From PALSA-1004 sp041483135 (GTDB lineage: Bacteria; Pseudomonadota; Gammaproteobacteria; Burkholderiales; SG8-41), in assembly GCA_041483135.1 (NCBI GenBank), contig JBGPFE010000008.1, forward strand, positions 62,001-126,000: a stretch of DNA of 64,000 bases, in the 5' to 3' direction. Below the pieces are notes generated by a model. It was not told where the DNA came from and ran no database searches. It saw only the letters and a program-made list of their open reading frames with translations. A program made the position numbers and the translations under genes. Numbering within the stretch: position 1 is the stretch's first letter; the number at the start of each line of letters is the position of its first letter. Shown here piece after piece: positions 9,100 through 18,160 of this stretch.

Positions 9100-10086
9100 T
9101 CAATGCGCGGATGTCAGCCACGGCCGCAGGTACTCCATGCGGTCGATCGAGCGCAGGGCGACTTTGCGCACCGACTTGCTGCGCCAGACCTGCAGTGTGA
9201 TATCGATGCCGGCTGCGCCGCTCGCCCACAGCGAGTGATAGAACTCGGACTGGCTGCCGATGGCCTGTCCGCCGACGGCCAGGATGATATCGCCGCGCCG
9301 CACGCCGCCGCGCTCGGCGGGCGAGTCGCGCAGCACCTGCGTCACCACCACATGCTGGCGCAGTTCCTCGGAATAGACGCCGAGCCACGGGCGCGCTGCT
9401 CCGCTGCGCCGGCCGTGTGTCTTGAGGTCGGCGAGGATCGGCGGCAGCAGATCGGTCGGCACGAACATATTGCCGGGAAAGGCGACGCCGCGATCGATGG
9501 CGTCGCCGACGTACAACGAGCCGATGCCGATCAGCCGTCCAGCGGCGTCGAGCAATGCCGCGCCGCTGTGATTGTCGCGCGCGGGCGCGGTGAAGATCGC
9601 GTCGTCAAGCGCGTATTCCCACCACCCGGTGAACGGCCGCCGCGCCACGATGCTCGCATCCGACAGGCCGCCAGCCGCCGTGTGTGCCGCGATTACCGCG
9701 GTATTAAGTTCGCACGCATCGCTGGCATTGCCGAAATCAAGCGGCCGGCAGCCGAGCGGCCGGGACGTCCGCACCAGTCCGAAGCCGGTCGCATGGTCGA
9801 AACCGGCGACGCCCGCCGGCAACACGCGTCCGTCGCCGGTGACGACCAGAATCGATTCCGCCTCGAGCAGCAGGTAGCCGATGGTCAGGATGTGTCCGGC
9901 GTCATCGATAACGACCCCGGTGCCTTCGCGTTCGGCGCCCAGCGTTTCCGCGGTGCGCGCTTCGCGCGGCACGCGAATGCCGAGCTTGACGATGGCGGCG
10001 GCGAGATCGGGCCCGGCAAACGAGGTCGCGGGCGGAATATTGGCCGCGCGCCATGCGGCCCAGGCGGCGGTTACGAGAGAAGGCAT
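9100..10086 (-). CDS. HtrA-like trypsin-fold protein with PDZ domain, catalytic His replaced
   Basis: This protein of 328 residues combines a trypsin-like double barrel (about 45-215) with a C-terminal PDZ domain (about 225-310, containing DSPAERGGVRRGDIILAVGG). The block normally reading ILTxxHVV is ILTIGYLL here, putting Tyr71 at the catalytic His position. The acidic residue is kept (Asp97 in GFDHATGFGLV), and so is a Ser in RDNHSGAALLD (Ser174). No signal peptide is evident at the chosen start. It is therefore probably a pseudoprotease or a variant enzyme. The start codon lies 80 bp from the divergent lgt gene. Confidence 0.8.
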   Translation of the reverse strand: MPSLVTAAWAAWRAANIPPATSFAGPDLAAAIVKLGIRVPREARTAETLGAEREGTGVVIDDAGHILTIGYLLLEAESILVVTGDGRVLPAGVAGFDHATGFGLVRTSRPLGCRPLDFGNASDACELNTAVIAAHTAAGGLSDASIVARRPFTGWWEYALDDAIFTAPARDNHSGAALLDAAGRLIGIGSLYVGDAIDRGVAFPGNMFVPTDLLPPILADLKTHGRRSGAARPWLGVYSEELRQHVVVTQVLRDSPAERGGVRRGDIILAVGGQAIGSQSEFYHSLWASGAAGIDITLQVWRSKSVRKVALRSIDRMEYLRPWLTSAH

Positions 10087-10166
10087 TGCGCTTCCGTTAC
10101 GGCACTATACTGAATCCGGTGTGCTTATAATCGGCAATTTTAACCCAAACCACCGGGCGGTCTTCA

Positions 10167-10967
10167 ATGCTGGTTCACCCGCAGTTTGATCCGGTTGCCA
10201 TTCACCTGGGCCCGCTCGCCGTGCGTTGGTACGGCTTGATGTATCTCGTCGGCTTTGCGCTGGTCTGGGCGGTCGGCCGTTATGCAATCAGGACGCGACC
10301 GCATGCGGCGTGGACCGCGCAGGATCTCGATGATGCATTGTTCTATGGTCTTCTGGGCGTCATTCTCGGCGGCCGCTTGGGTTACGTGCTTTTCTACAAG
10401 TTCGGCGATTACCTCGCCGAGCCGTGGAAAATCTTTTTCGTGTGGGAAGGCGGCATGTCGTTTCACGGCGGCTTTCTCGGCGTCATCGTTGCGCTATGGT
10501 GGTATGCGCATAGCCGCCGCCAGAGCTGGCTGGCGATCACCGATTTCATCGCGCCGCTGGTTCCGCTAGGGCTCGGCGCCGGGCGGCTCGGTAATTTCAT
10601 CAACGCCGAGCTCTGGGGGCGCGCGGCGAGCGTGCCGTGGGCGATGGTATTTCCCAACGTCGACCGCGTGACTCGCCATCCGTCGCAGCTCTACGAATTT
10701 GCGCTCGAAGGCGTGGCGTTGTTTACGCTGTTGTGGTGGTATTCAGCCCGGCCGCGGCCGCGCGGCGTAGTGTCGGCGTGGTTCCTGATCGGCTACGGCG
10801 TGTTCCGCTTCACCGTCGAGTTCACGCGCGAACCGGATGGCTTTCTTGGTTTGCTCGCGCTCGGGCTGTCGATGGGGCAGTGGCTGTCGGTTCCGATGAT
10901 TGCTGCCGGCGTGCTGCTGCTGGTGTGGGCGCAGCGCAGAGGGCGCGCAGCCCCTGATCGTCAGTAG
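10167..10967 (+). CDS. lgt: Prolipoprotein diacylglyceryl transferase
   Basis: This inner-membrane enzyme transfers diacylglycerol from phosphatidylglycerol to the lipobox Cys of prolipoproteins. At 266 residues it is family length, with about seven membrane helices. The signatures VRWYGLMYLVGF near the N-terminus, GGMSFHGGFLGV, and GLGAGRLGNFINAELWGR (the diagnostic Lgt motif) are all present. It stands alone, divergent from the HtrA-like gene, and its 3' side is followed by the first 108-bp repeat. Confidence 0.96.
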   Translation: MLVHPQFDPVAIHLGPLAVRWYGLMYLVGFALVWAVGRYAIRTRPHAAWTAQDLDDALFYGLLGVILGGRLGYVLFYKFGDYLAEPWKIFFVWEGGMSFHGGFLGVIVALWWYAHSRRQSWLAITDFIAPLVPLGLGAGRLGNFINAELWGRAASVPWAMVFPNVDRVTRHPSQLYEFALEGVALFTLLWWYSARPRPRGVVSAWFLIGYGVFRFTVEFTREPDGFLGLLALGLSMGQWLSVPMIAAGVLLLVWAQRRGRAAPDRQ

Positions 10968-11038
10968 CAAACGCCATTTGTCGGAGTGCCGGCTGCCGGC
11001 GCACCTGCCAGCCGGCGGCAGTCCGGGTCCGGCGCGTG

Positions 11039-11146
11039 CTAGTGCCGTTCCAACTATTTGTGGTAAACCTAACTGCCCTCGGCGGCCAGATCACGGCCGG
11101 CAAGCGACGCGCCCGCGTTGGGAGAAACAAGTTGGAACGGCACTAG
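11039..11146. repeat. 108-bp CTAG-ended element, copy 1
   Basis: The element starts and ends with perfect 17-bp terminal inverted repeats, CTAGTGCCGTTCCAACT. It is about 85-90% identical by eye to copies at 20365 and 49745 (the latter inverted), all exactly 108 bp. It lies between the convergent ends of lgt and the SapC-like gene. The CTAG at its right end provides the TAG stop codon of the SapC-like gene on the minus strand. It has no coding capacity. It is probably a MITE-like non-autonomous element or a specialised palindromic repeat. Confidence 0.88.
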
Positions 11147-11949
11147 TTAAGTTTTTTCCCGCTCGGTTTTTCAACCGCCGCCGATTTCGTTGCTTCGGCG
11201 CGACGACCCAGCAGGCGCTGAAAGTTTTCGAGCGACAGCAGGTGCGCGTAAACGCGCCCGAGCACGCCTTTCTGCACCAGGTCCTTTAACGTTGCGCCAT
11301 CAAGCGCGCTCAGTTTGAGTTCGGCGACGCGGTACATGCCGGTCAGTTGCAGCGGCTCACCCTGGTTCGGCACCGCCTGCATGGTGAACGGCTCGAGTAA
11401 TTGGAGCTGGGCGAGCAGTTTGCACATTTCATCGGTGCGCGCGAGGTCCGCTTCATATTCGAACAGGAGCTTCTGGCGGGTCTCCCACTCCGGTTGCGGA
11501 TTGCCCTTGTCGTCAAACAACTTCTCGCCTTTGTCGTTGATCGCGCGTTTCTCGACGCACGCGACGCGCTCCGGCGCTTCCTTGCCGTCGACTGTGACGC
11601 GCGTCATGCAGAAGGGGTAGCGCCGCACGTAGGCGGGAAGGTAGACATTGGGATCCCACGCATTGTCGGGCATCACGTACAGGTTCTGCTGCGCCGTGAG
11701 CCCCAGCACCAGCATCGGCACGAAGGTTTTGCCCTGATCGGCGCTGATGAACACCAGCGGGTAGTCGCGGCTGGCAATCGGGAATTCGGTATAGCTCACC
11801 GGCAGCGGGTTCATGTTGCGGAACACCACCGGCAGCGTCGGTCCTTTCGGCAGCAGCACTCGGTGGGTTTTGGTCAGCGCGACGACTTCCTGAAAGCCGT
11901 AGGGAGGCGTGATTTGAGGCGCGGTCTGCATGGCGGTATCCCGATCCAT
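11143..11949 (-). CDS. SapC-family protein
   Basis: This protein of 268 residues matches the SapC family by its pattern: HRVLLPKGPTLPVVFRNMNPLPVSYTEFPIASRDYPLVF, then LPAYVRRYPFCM and a C-terminal helical part. The family was named after a Campylobacter S-layer-associated gene, but its function in proteobacteria is unclear. Its TAG stop codon is part of repeat copy 1, so the repeat touches the 3' end of the gene. A TATAAT lies on the minus strand about 17 bases upstream of the ATG. An in-frame ATG seven codons in is an alternative start. Confidence 0.78.
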   Translation of the reverse strand: MDRDTAMQTAPQITPPYGFQEVVALTKTHRVLLPKGPTLPVVFRNMNPLPVSYTEFPIASRDYPLVFISADQGKTFVPMLVLGLTAQQNLYVMPDNAWDPNVYLPAYVRRYPFCMTRVTVDGKEAPERVACVEKRAINDKGEKLFDDKGNPQPEWETRQKLLFEYEADLARTDEMCKLLAQLQLLEPFTMQAVPNQGEPLQLTGMYRVAELKLSALDGATLKDLVQKGVLGRVYAHLLSLENFQRLLGRRAEATKSAAVEKPSGKKLN

Positions 11950-12045
11950 TTAAGGAAAAAAAGATTATAGCGCGTCGCGCCCGCGGCGCCCGCCAGTTCG
12001 GGTTTCGCGTCAGCATGATTACCTGCTAAAATAATGGCTTACCGT

Positions 12046-12121
<76 letters not shown>

Positions 12122-12194
12122 ACCCCTACTCTCATTCGCGCCCAGCACAGCCCGATTGTTTGTAATTATCACTTCATTACCAAAGGAGAACTTA

Positions 12195-12884
12195 ATGAAA
12201 ACCCCGCTTAAGTATCACGCATCGTTAGCGCTGGCACTGTTCTTGACCGTGGCGATTTTGCCGATGGCAGCCGAGGCCCAGACCGACCAGGAAAAACTCG
12301 TCACCGCCGCCGAAAAAACGTTCGACAATTTCGTGCGCGATCCCGATATGAAGTGGTTGCACGAGAACATCGCCAACGCTAAAGCGGTCCTGATCGCGCC
12401 AGCGATTGCCAAAGTGGGTTTTATCCTCGGTGGTTCGGGCGGACGCGCCGTGCTGCTGATGCGGGATGTGAAGACCGGTAACTGGACCGGGCCGGCGTTT
12501 TATTCGCTGGCGACCGGCAGCGTCGGCTTTCAGGCCGGGGTCGAGGTGTCGGAGATGGTGACGCTGGTGATGACCGCCAAGGGCGTGGATTCGCTGCTCG
12601 CCGGCTCCTTCAAACTCGGCGGTGACGCCAGTGTTGCGGCCGGACCGGTCGGCGCGGGCGCCAAGCAAAGCGTGCAATCCGACCTGGTCGCGTTCAGTCG
12701 TTCCAAAGGCATCTACGGCGGACTCAATCTCGACGGCACGGTCGTCAGCCGCAGCGAAGAATGGAACAAGACCTACTACAAGCAAACCGTCAGCACCCGG
12801 GACATTCTGGTAACCCAGAACGTCAAGAATCCCCAAGCCGACACGTTGCGCAAGGAAGTCGCGACGGCAGCGGGCAAGAAATAG
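12195..12884 (+). CDS. SYLF-domain (Ysc84-like) exported protein
   Basis: This protein of 229 residues starts at the ATG at 12195, chosen because AAAGGAGAA lies just upstream; an ATG at 12156 is open but has no ribosome site. A Sec signal peptide ends near AEAQT. The rest fits the SYLF/Ysc84 fold, with the blocks AKAVLIAPAIAKVGFILGGSGGRAVLL, VGFQAGVEVSEMVTLVM and DLVAFSRSKGIYGGLNLDG. In eukaryotes this domain binds phosphoinositides; the bacterial role is not known. It follows tRNA-Ala and is probably its own unit. Confidence 0.87.
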   Translation: MKTPLKYHASLALALFLTVAILPMAAEAQTDQEKLVTAAEKTFDNFVRDPDMKWLHENIANAKAVLIAPAIAKVGFILGGSGGRAVLLMRDVKTGNWTGPAFYSLATGSVGFQAGVEVSEMVTLVMTAKGVDSLLAGSFKLGGDASVAAGPVGAGAKQSVQSDLVAFSRSKGIYGGLNLDGTVVSRSEEWNKTYYKQTVSTRDILVTQNVKNPQADTLRKEVATAAGKK

Positions 12885-12951
12885 CGGGCATAGCCCTGCC
12901 TGACCGGCGGACTCCGGATTTCATAACACTGCATTCCCCCGGAGCCCCGGT

Positions 12952-14103
12952 TTGTCCGCTCTACCTTCCCGTTCATCGTCCGGCGGCCATCATGCGAGCC
13001 TGCTGCGCGACAGCGTCGCCGATTTCGCGACGCGCGGCACCGATCTCAAGCGCGTGCGCCGGCTGCGCGGCACGCAACCCGGTTTCGAACGCGCGGTGTG
13101 GCAACAGATGGCGGAACTCGGCTGGCTCGGCATCCTGGTGCCGGAGCAATACGGCGGATTGGGGCTCGGTTGCGCGGAGATGGCGATTGTCGCCACCGGC
13201 ACGGCGGGCGCGCTGACGCCCGAGCCGCTGAGCGCCGCCGCAGTACTCGCCGCCGGGGCAATTGCGCGCGGCGACAATGCAAACCTCAAAACCGAGCTGC
13301 TCGAAGGGCTGGTGGCCGGCAGGCTGATTCCGGCGCTGGCCTGGCAGGAGCGCGCAGGCACCATCGATCCGGCTGCGGTGGCCACGCGCGCCGAGCCGTT
13401 CGAAGCCGCGGTCAAATTGAACGGCAGCAAAAATTTTATCGCCGGCGCCGCTGGTGCCGACGGGTTTGTCGTGTCGGCGCAGACGCGCGAGGGGCTCGCG
13501 CTGTATTGGGTGACTGCCGATGCGGGTGGGGTCACGCTCGAGTTGCAACCGCTCGCCGATGGCCGTTTCATGGGCCGGCTGCAGTTATCGGATGTCGTGG
13601 TTCCGCCAGACCGCATGCTGGCCTCCCCGGCCGCTGCGCGCACCGCGCTGCAGGCCGCGCTCGATACCGCGCTGGTGATCGCCGGCGCGGAATTGTTCGG
13701 CGTGATGAATCGTGCGCTCGACATGAGCGTTGAATACATGAAAACCCGCGTGCAATTCGGCAAGCCGATCGGCAGCTTCCAGGCGCTCGCGCATCGCGCG
13801 GTCGATCTGCATATTCACCGCGAATTGTCCTCGGCCGTGCTCGACGACGCGATCGCGCTGTTCGACCTGGACGCCGATGCCGTGCGGCGAGGCGCGATGG
13901 CGAGTCGTGTCAAGGCGCGCTGCTCGGACGCCGGGCTTCGCATAACGCGCGAAGCAATCCAGATCCACGGCGCGATCGGCTTCACCGACGAATACGATGC
14001 CGGACTTTACCTGAAGCGCGCGATGACGCTGTCGGCGTGGCTCGGCAACGCCGCGCTGCACCGCCGCCGCTACGCGCAACTGATACCTTCCGATGAAAGC
14101 TGA
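12952..14103 (+). CDS. Acyl-CoA dehydrogenase family protein
   Basis: This FAD enzyme of 383 residues introduces an alpha-beta double bond into an acyl-CoA. The start is TTG at 12952, preceded by GGAG, because the family N-terminus (LLRDSVADFATR) lies upstream of any ATG. Recognisable blocks are LVPEQYGGLGLG, KNFIAGAAGADGFVV, EYMKTRVQFGKPIGSFQALAH and IQIHGAIGFTDEY. The downstream acyl-CoA dehydrogenase overlaps it, and such pairs are often partners in catabolism of side-chain or aromatic-derived acyl-CoAs. The substrate cannot be read from sequence. Confidence 0.9.
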   Translation: MSALPSRSSSGGHHASLLRDSVADFATRGTDLKRVRRLRGTQPGFERAVWQQMAELGWLGILVPEQYGGLGLGCAEMAIVATGTAGALTPEPLSAAAVLAAGAIARGDNANLKTELLEGLVAGRLIPALAWQERAGTIDPAAVATRAEPFEAAVKLNGSKNFIAGAAGADGFVVSAQTREGLALYWVTADAGGVTLELQPLADGRFMGRLQLSDVVVPPDRMLASPAAARTALQAALDTALVIAGAELFGVMNRALDMSVEYMKTRVQFGKPIGSFQALAHRAVDLHIHRELSSAVLDDAIALFDLDADAVRRGAMASRVKARCSDAGLRITREAIQIHGAIGFTDEYDAGLYLKRAMTLSAWLGNAALHRRRYAQLIPSDES

Positions 14104-15265
14104 GCCGATCATGGCGCTGCCTGATTTCAACGCGATGAGCGACGAACAGTTCCGTACCGAAGTGCGCGCGTTCTTCGCCAAGCACTATCCGCAGCGCCTG
14201 CGCTACATACTGAAGCGAGCGCGCTGGAGCGACATGAAAGATTGGTACCTGACGTTGTCGAAGCATGGCTGGCTCGCGCCCAATTGGCCGCGCGAGCACG
14301 GCGGAATGGGGTTGGACGCCGGCAAGATGATGATCATGCTCGAGGAGCAGGAGCGCTATGGTGTCGCGCGCGTGCCCGACCATGGCATCGTGCAGGTCGG
14401 GCCGATCATCATGAAGTACGGCAGCACGGAGCAGAAAAAATACTACCTGCCGAAAATCCTTGCGGGCCAGCACATCTGGGCGCAAGGGTATTCCGAACCC
14501 AATGCCGGCTCCGATCTAGCGAGCTTGCGTACCGAGGCGGTCCCCGACGGCGCCGACTTCATCGTCAACGGCCAGAAAACCTGGACCACGCTCGCGCATG
14601 ACGCGACGCATATTTATTTGCTGGTGCGCACCGACAAGCAGGCGAAAAAACAGCAGGGCATCAGCTTTTTGCTGGTCGACGCCAAATCGCCGGGCATCAC
14701 GATCCGGCCGATACGCAACCTCGCCGGCCACGATGAATTCTGCGAAGTGTTCTTCGAGAACGTGCGCGTGCCGCAGGCTAATCTGGTCGGCGGGCTCAAC
14801 CAGGGATGGACGGTCGCCAAGGCGCTGCTCTCGTTCGAGCGCGTCAATATCGGCAGTCCGCGCCGCCCGCAATACGCGTTGCAGCGCCTGGAGCAACTGG
14901 CGCGCGCGAAAGGCCTGTTCGATGATCCTGGATTCGTCGACAAATTCACCGCGCTCAGGCTCGATATCGCCGACCTTGCTTCGCTTTACACGCGCTATGT
15001 CGAGGTCGTGAAGCGCGGCGAGGATCTCGACCAGGGAGTCTCGATGCTCAAGATCTGGGCGATGGAAACCTGGCAGCGGCTGACCGATTTATTGCTCGAA
15101 ACCGCGCAGGAATACGGCTGCGTGCCGGGCGAGCTCGCCATCGACGGCGTGAAAGTCGATGTGCTGAGCCCTTTTTATTACGCGCGGCCGGGAACGATCT
15201 ACGGCGGCTCGAGCGAAATCCAGCGCGACATCCTCGCCAAATACGTACTTAAGCTTCCTGCCTGA
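14093..15265 (+). CDS. Acyl-CoA dehydrogenase family protein
   Basis: This is the second dehydrogenase of the pair, 390 residues. The ATG at 14093 overlaps the upstream stop; an ATG at 14111 is equally possible. Conserved blocks are HGGMGLDAGKMMIMLEEQERYG, GYSEPNAGSDLASLRTEAV, NGQKTWTTLAHDATHIY, the flavin/substrate segment FERVNIGSP, and the C-terminal YGGSSEIQRDILAKYVL. Tight overlap with the preceding gene implies co-expression and perhaps a heteromeric enzyme, as known for steroid-type ACAD pairs; that is inference. Confidence 0.92.
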   Translation: MKAEPIMALPDFNAMSDEQFRTEVRAFFAKHYPQRLRYILKRARWSDMKDWYLTLSKHGWLAPNWPREHGGMGLDAGKMMIMLEEQERYGVARVPDHGIVQVGPIIMKYGSTEQKKYYLPKILAGQHIWAQGYSEPNAGSDLASLRTEAVPDGADFIVNGQKTWTTLAHDATHIYLLVRTDKQAKKQQGISFLLVDAKSPGITIRPIRNLAGHDEFCEVFFENVRVPQANLVGGLNQGWTVAKALLSFERVNIGSPRRPQYALQRLEQLARAKGLFDDPGFVDKFTALRLDIADLASLYTRYVEVVKRGEDLDQGVSMLKIWAMETWQRLTDLLLETAQEYGCVPGELAIDGVKVDVLSPFYYARPGTIYGGSSEIQRDILAKYVLKLPA

Positions 15266-15354
15266 CATTCCGACTTCGCGCACGTTGAGCGGCAAATGGC
15301 TTGCTGGGTCCGTTCCAACCCGCACTCGTAAAACGCCAGCTCCACCGTCCGTTT

Positions 15355-17325
15355 TTACGTCACTTTCATCGGCAACAGCACCATTTGCCGTCCCTTCAGG
15401 TGCAGCCGCTCCTGTAAGTGGAGCGGCGTACTGTTGTGCAGCCAGCGGGTGAGAAAGTTGACACGTTTAAAGATGAGCTTGGAAGCGAAGCACACGCTGT
15501 CGGGGTATTTCTCGTATATCCGGTCAGCGAGCTTGACGAACTCCTCCACCGGCTCAGTGCCGAACGCCATGTAGTATTCCGCGGCGAGCCCGTGGCTCCA
15601 GCAGTAATGCGCGTAATAGCGCAATGAATTTTCAATCGTATACTGCAGCGTGCGCAAAGCCCCCTGCCCGTCATAACTTTGCGCATCCACTTCACCGACG
15701 CTCAGGAACACGAAATTCTTGAAATGCTCCGGAAACAGCCGCCGCACCCACAGCAGCGCATGAATGCCCAGGCCGCGGTGTTTGCCGACGAAAAGTACGG
15801 CAGTCGGCTGCGAGGGATCAATCTTGGGCGCGGGCTGGCTGTCATCCCATTCTAATTTGGCCTCGAACTGCTGATCGGTCTTGCGCAACTGGGCCCGCGT
15901 CGCGTCATAGTGCCTGCGAATCGCGAGGCAGATGCCGATCACGATGCTGGTGATCAGCACCGTTTCCCAGCCGCCATCGGCGAATTTTTCGACCAGCGAC
16001 ACCGCCAGGATGCTTACCGTGACCGCCAGGCCGAGCAATGACAGCGCGAGCCGCGCGCGCCAATTCCGGTGCGAGCGCCGGTTGCGCCACCAATGCACGG
16101 ACAAGCCGAGCAACGACATCGAGAACGTCAGGAACACGTTGATGCTGTAGAGCACGACCAACAGCGCGACCTTGCCCTGGCTCCAGATCAGGATCAGCAG
16201 CGCCGAGCCGCCCATGAGCGTGACGCCGTTCTGCGTGACGAGCCGGCTCGACAGCTCGCGAAAATGGCGCGGCACCCAGGAATCGACCGCCATGTTGGCC
16301 ATTACCGCGGGCCCGCCGAGAAAGCCGGTGTTGGCGGCGACCAGCAGCAGCCCCGCCTCAAGTGCCAGCACTGCGGCGAGTGCCGAGTGTTTGGCAAATT
16401 CGCTGCCGACGCCGAGCTCGCCGATGATCGCTTCGAACGTCACCGCGTTGAGCGTTTGGCCGGGCACCGGCTGCACCTGCCACAGCAGATAGAGCAGAAT
16501 GATGCCGCCGGCGGTGAACGCGAGCGACAGCGCCATGTAAAACATCGTGAGCTTGCCGGTGTGCACGCGCGGTTCCGCCAGCATGTTGATGTTGTTCGAA
16601 ACCGCCTCGATGCCGGTATAGGTGCCGCCACCGAGCGAGTAGGCGCGCAGGAACAGCGCCGCGACGAATATCCAGCCCATCTCGCGGGAGAGCGCAGTCG
16701 AGTCCGCCACCGCATTCGGGATCAACTGCGGCAAGCCGTCGGCATGAGCATAGACGCCGTAGAAAATAAGAAAAATGTGACTGATGAAAAAACCGAGAAA
16801 AATCGGCAGCAGCACGGCGATCGATTCCTTCATGCCGCGCAGGTTGAGCGTTATCAGCAGCAGGACCAGCGCGACTTCAGTCGTTACTTTGTAGGCTTGG
16901 GCGGCCACCGGCAGCAGGCTGAACAGCGCGTCGACGCCGCTCGCGACCGAAATTGCGATAGTCAGCACGTAGTCGACAATCAGCGCCGCGCCCGAGACCA
17001 GCCCCGCGTGCGGCCCGAGCAATTGGGTGGCGACCTTGTAGCCACCGCCGCCGTTCGGGAACAGCTCGATCACCTGGTTGTAGCCGAGGGAGATGATGAA
17101 CACGGTCACCGCGGTGACGATGGCGAGATAAATGCCAAGCTCGGTATGCTCGCCAAGCGCGAGGAACGCCTCTTCGGGGCCGTAACACGAAGATGACAAG
17201 CCGTCGGCGCCGAGCCCGATCCACGCGAGGAACGCGATCAGTACGATATGGCGGCGCGTCTCGGGATTGAGCGGGTCGCGTGGCGCACCGATGATCAGTC
17301 GGCGGACGGTGGCTAGTACTGGCAT
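15355..17325 (-). CDS. APC-superfamily permease with large C-terminal soluble domain
   Basis: This membrane protein of 656 residues has about twelve helices (roughly 25-470) and a hydrophilic C-terminal domain of about 190 residues. The N-terminal block NPETRRHIVLIAFLAWIGLGADGLSSSCYGPEEAF and YTGIEAVSNNINML are typical of the APC family group related to amino-acid and potassium transporters. The soluble domain (PTAVLFVGKHRGLGIHALLWV) resembles a universal-stress-like regulatory domain. The substrate cannot be assigned. It is transcribed toward the acyl-CoA dehydrogenases and may share a transcript with the upstream TPR gene. Confidence 0.85.
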   Translation of the reverse strand: MPVLATVRRLIIGAPRDPLNPETRRHIVLIAFLAWIGLGADGLSSSCYGPEEAFLALGEHTELGIYLAIVTAVTVFIISLGYNQVIELFPNGGGGYKVATQLLGPHAGLVSGAALIVDYVLTIAISVASGVDALFSLLPVAAQAYKVTTEVALVLLLITLNLRGMKESIAVLLPIFLGFFISHIFLIFYGVYAHADGLPQLIPNAVADSTALSREMGWIFVAALFLRAYSLGGGTYTGIEAVSNNINMLAEPRVHTGKLTMFYMALSLAFTAGGIILLYLLWQVQPVPGQTLNAVTFEAIIGELGVGSEFAKHSALAAVLALEAGLLLVAANTGFLGGPAVMANMAVDSWVPRHFRELSSRLVTQNGVTLMGGSALLILIWSQGKVALLVVLYSINVFLTFSMSLLGLSVHWWRNRRSHRNWRARLALSLLGLAVTVSILAVSLVEKFADGGWETVLITSIVIGICLAIRRHYDATRAQLRKTDQQFEAKLEWDDSQPAPKIDPSQPTAVLFVGKHRGLGIHALLWVRRLFPEHFKNFVFLSVGEVDAQSYDGQGALRTLQYTIENSLRYYAHYCWSHGLAAEYYMAFGTEPVEEFVKLADRIYEKYPDSVCFASKLIFKRVNFLTRWLHNSTPLHLQERLHLKGRQMVLLPMKVT

Positions 17326-17337
17326 GTACGCAGCGGG

Positions 17338-17673
17338 CTAGGCTTGTTGCCCGCGTTGCTTGACGATGCGCTTGGCGAATACCGCCATTTCCTTGGCGGC
17401 TTGTTTATCGCCGTTGGCATCGGCGACGCTGATGCCGCGCTCGTAAGCCGCGAGCGCCTGCTCCATGCGGCCGCATTCAGTGAGCGCACGCCCGAGCAGC
17501 TTCCAGGCGGCTGAAAATTTGGGATCGAGCGCGACCGCCTGCTCGAGATGCTTCACTGCGGTGGGTGAATCGCCGATCTTCAAATATTCACTGCCGAGAC
17601 TGAAGCGCAGCAAAACGCCGTTGCGGCCCGCGTCGAGCAGGCGTTCGAATTTGGCGATGGCATCGGAGTTCAC
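17338..17673 (-). CDS. Small TPR protein
   Basis: I take the GTG at 17673 (VNSDAIAKFERLLDAGRN) as start, giving 111 residues. The frame is open further upstream to 17811, but that part is low-complexity and overlaps the divergent ridA start. The body is made of TPR-like helical hairpins: LLRFSLGSEYLKIGDSPTAVKHLEQAVALDPKFSAAWKLLGRAL and a following repeat. TPR proteins bind other proteins; no partner is indicated. It sits 12 bp before the APC permease. Confidence 0.75.
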   Translation of the reverse strand: MNSDAIAKFERLLDAGRNGVLLRFSLGSEYLKIGDSPTAVKHLEQAVALDPKFSAAWKLLGRALTECGRMEQALAAYERGISVADANGDKQAAKEMAVFAKRIVKQRGQQA

Positions 17674-17771
17674 GCGGAGTGGGGGAAACGGCGGCGCGCC
17701 GGCGATTGAAATCCGGACTGGCAGGCTGCATGATAGCGCAGTTCCGCGGTCGGAACCAAATGGGAGGGGTG

Positions 17772-18149
17772 ATGAAACAGCCGGTCCATACCGCCGCCGC
17801 ACCACAGGCAATAGGCACCTATTCGCAGGCGATACGCTGCGGCGACACCGTGTATCTATCCGGGCAGATCGGACTCGATCCGGCGACCATGCAACTAGTC
17901 GAAGGCATTGACGCGCAAGTTCATCGCGTGTTCCAGAACCTGAAGGCGGTGGCGGCTGAAGCGGGCGGCGGTCTTGATCACACAGTGAAGCTCACGGTGT
18001 ATCTGACCGATCTATCGCATTTCGCGCGCGTCAACGAAATCATGGCGACGTACTTCAAGCAGCCCTACCCCGCACGCGCCGCGGTCGGTGTCGCTAGCTT
18101 GCCGCGCAGCGCGCTGATCGAGGTCGATGCGATCATGCATCTGGGGTAA
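17772..18149 (+). CDS. ridA: RidA-family reactive imine/enamine deaminase
   Basis: This protein of 125 residues starts at the ATG at 17772 behind GGGAGGGG. The RidA/YjgF/UK114 pattern is complete: APQAIGTYSQAIRCGDTVYLSGQIGLDP, FQNLKAVAAEAG, VKLTVYLTDL, and the substrate-binding Arg and Glu in YPARAAVGVASLPRSALIEVDAI. The enzyme hydrolyses reactive 2-aminoacrylate-type intermediates in the cytoplasm. It ends 11 bp before recG, so the two are probably co-transcribed. Confidence 0.93.
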   Translation: MKQPVHTAAAPQAIGTYSQAIRCGDTVYLSGQIGLDPATMQLVEGIDAQVHRVFQNLKAVAAEAGGGLDHTVKLTVYLTDLSHFARVNEIMATYFKQPYPARAAVGVASLPRSALIEVDAIMHLG

Positions 18150-18160
18150 AGGGTGAATGC

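Noticed and set aside
10968..11038. Short GC-rich palindromes after lgt considered as a terminator
   Set aside because: GCCGGC-type inverted repeats are present but there is no T run, so I could not call a terminator with confidence.
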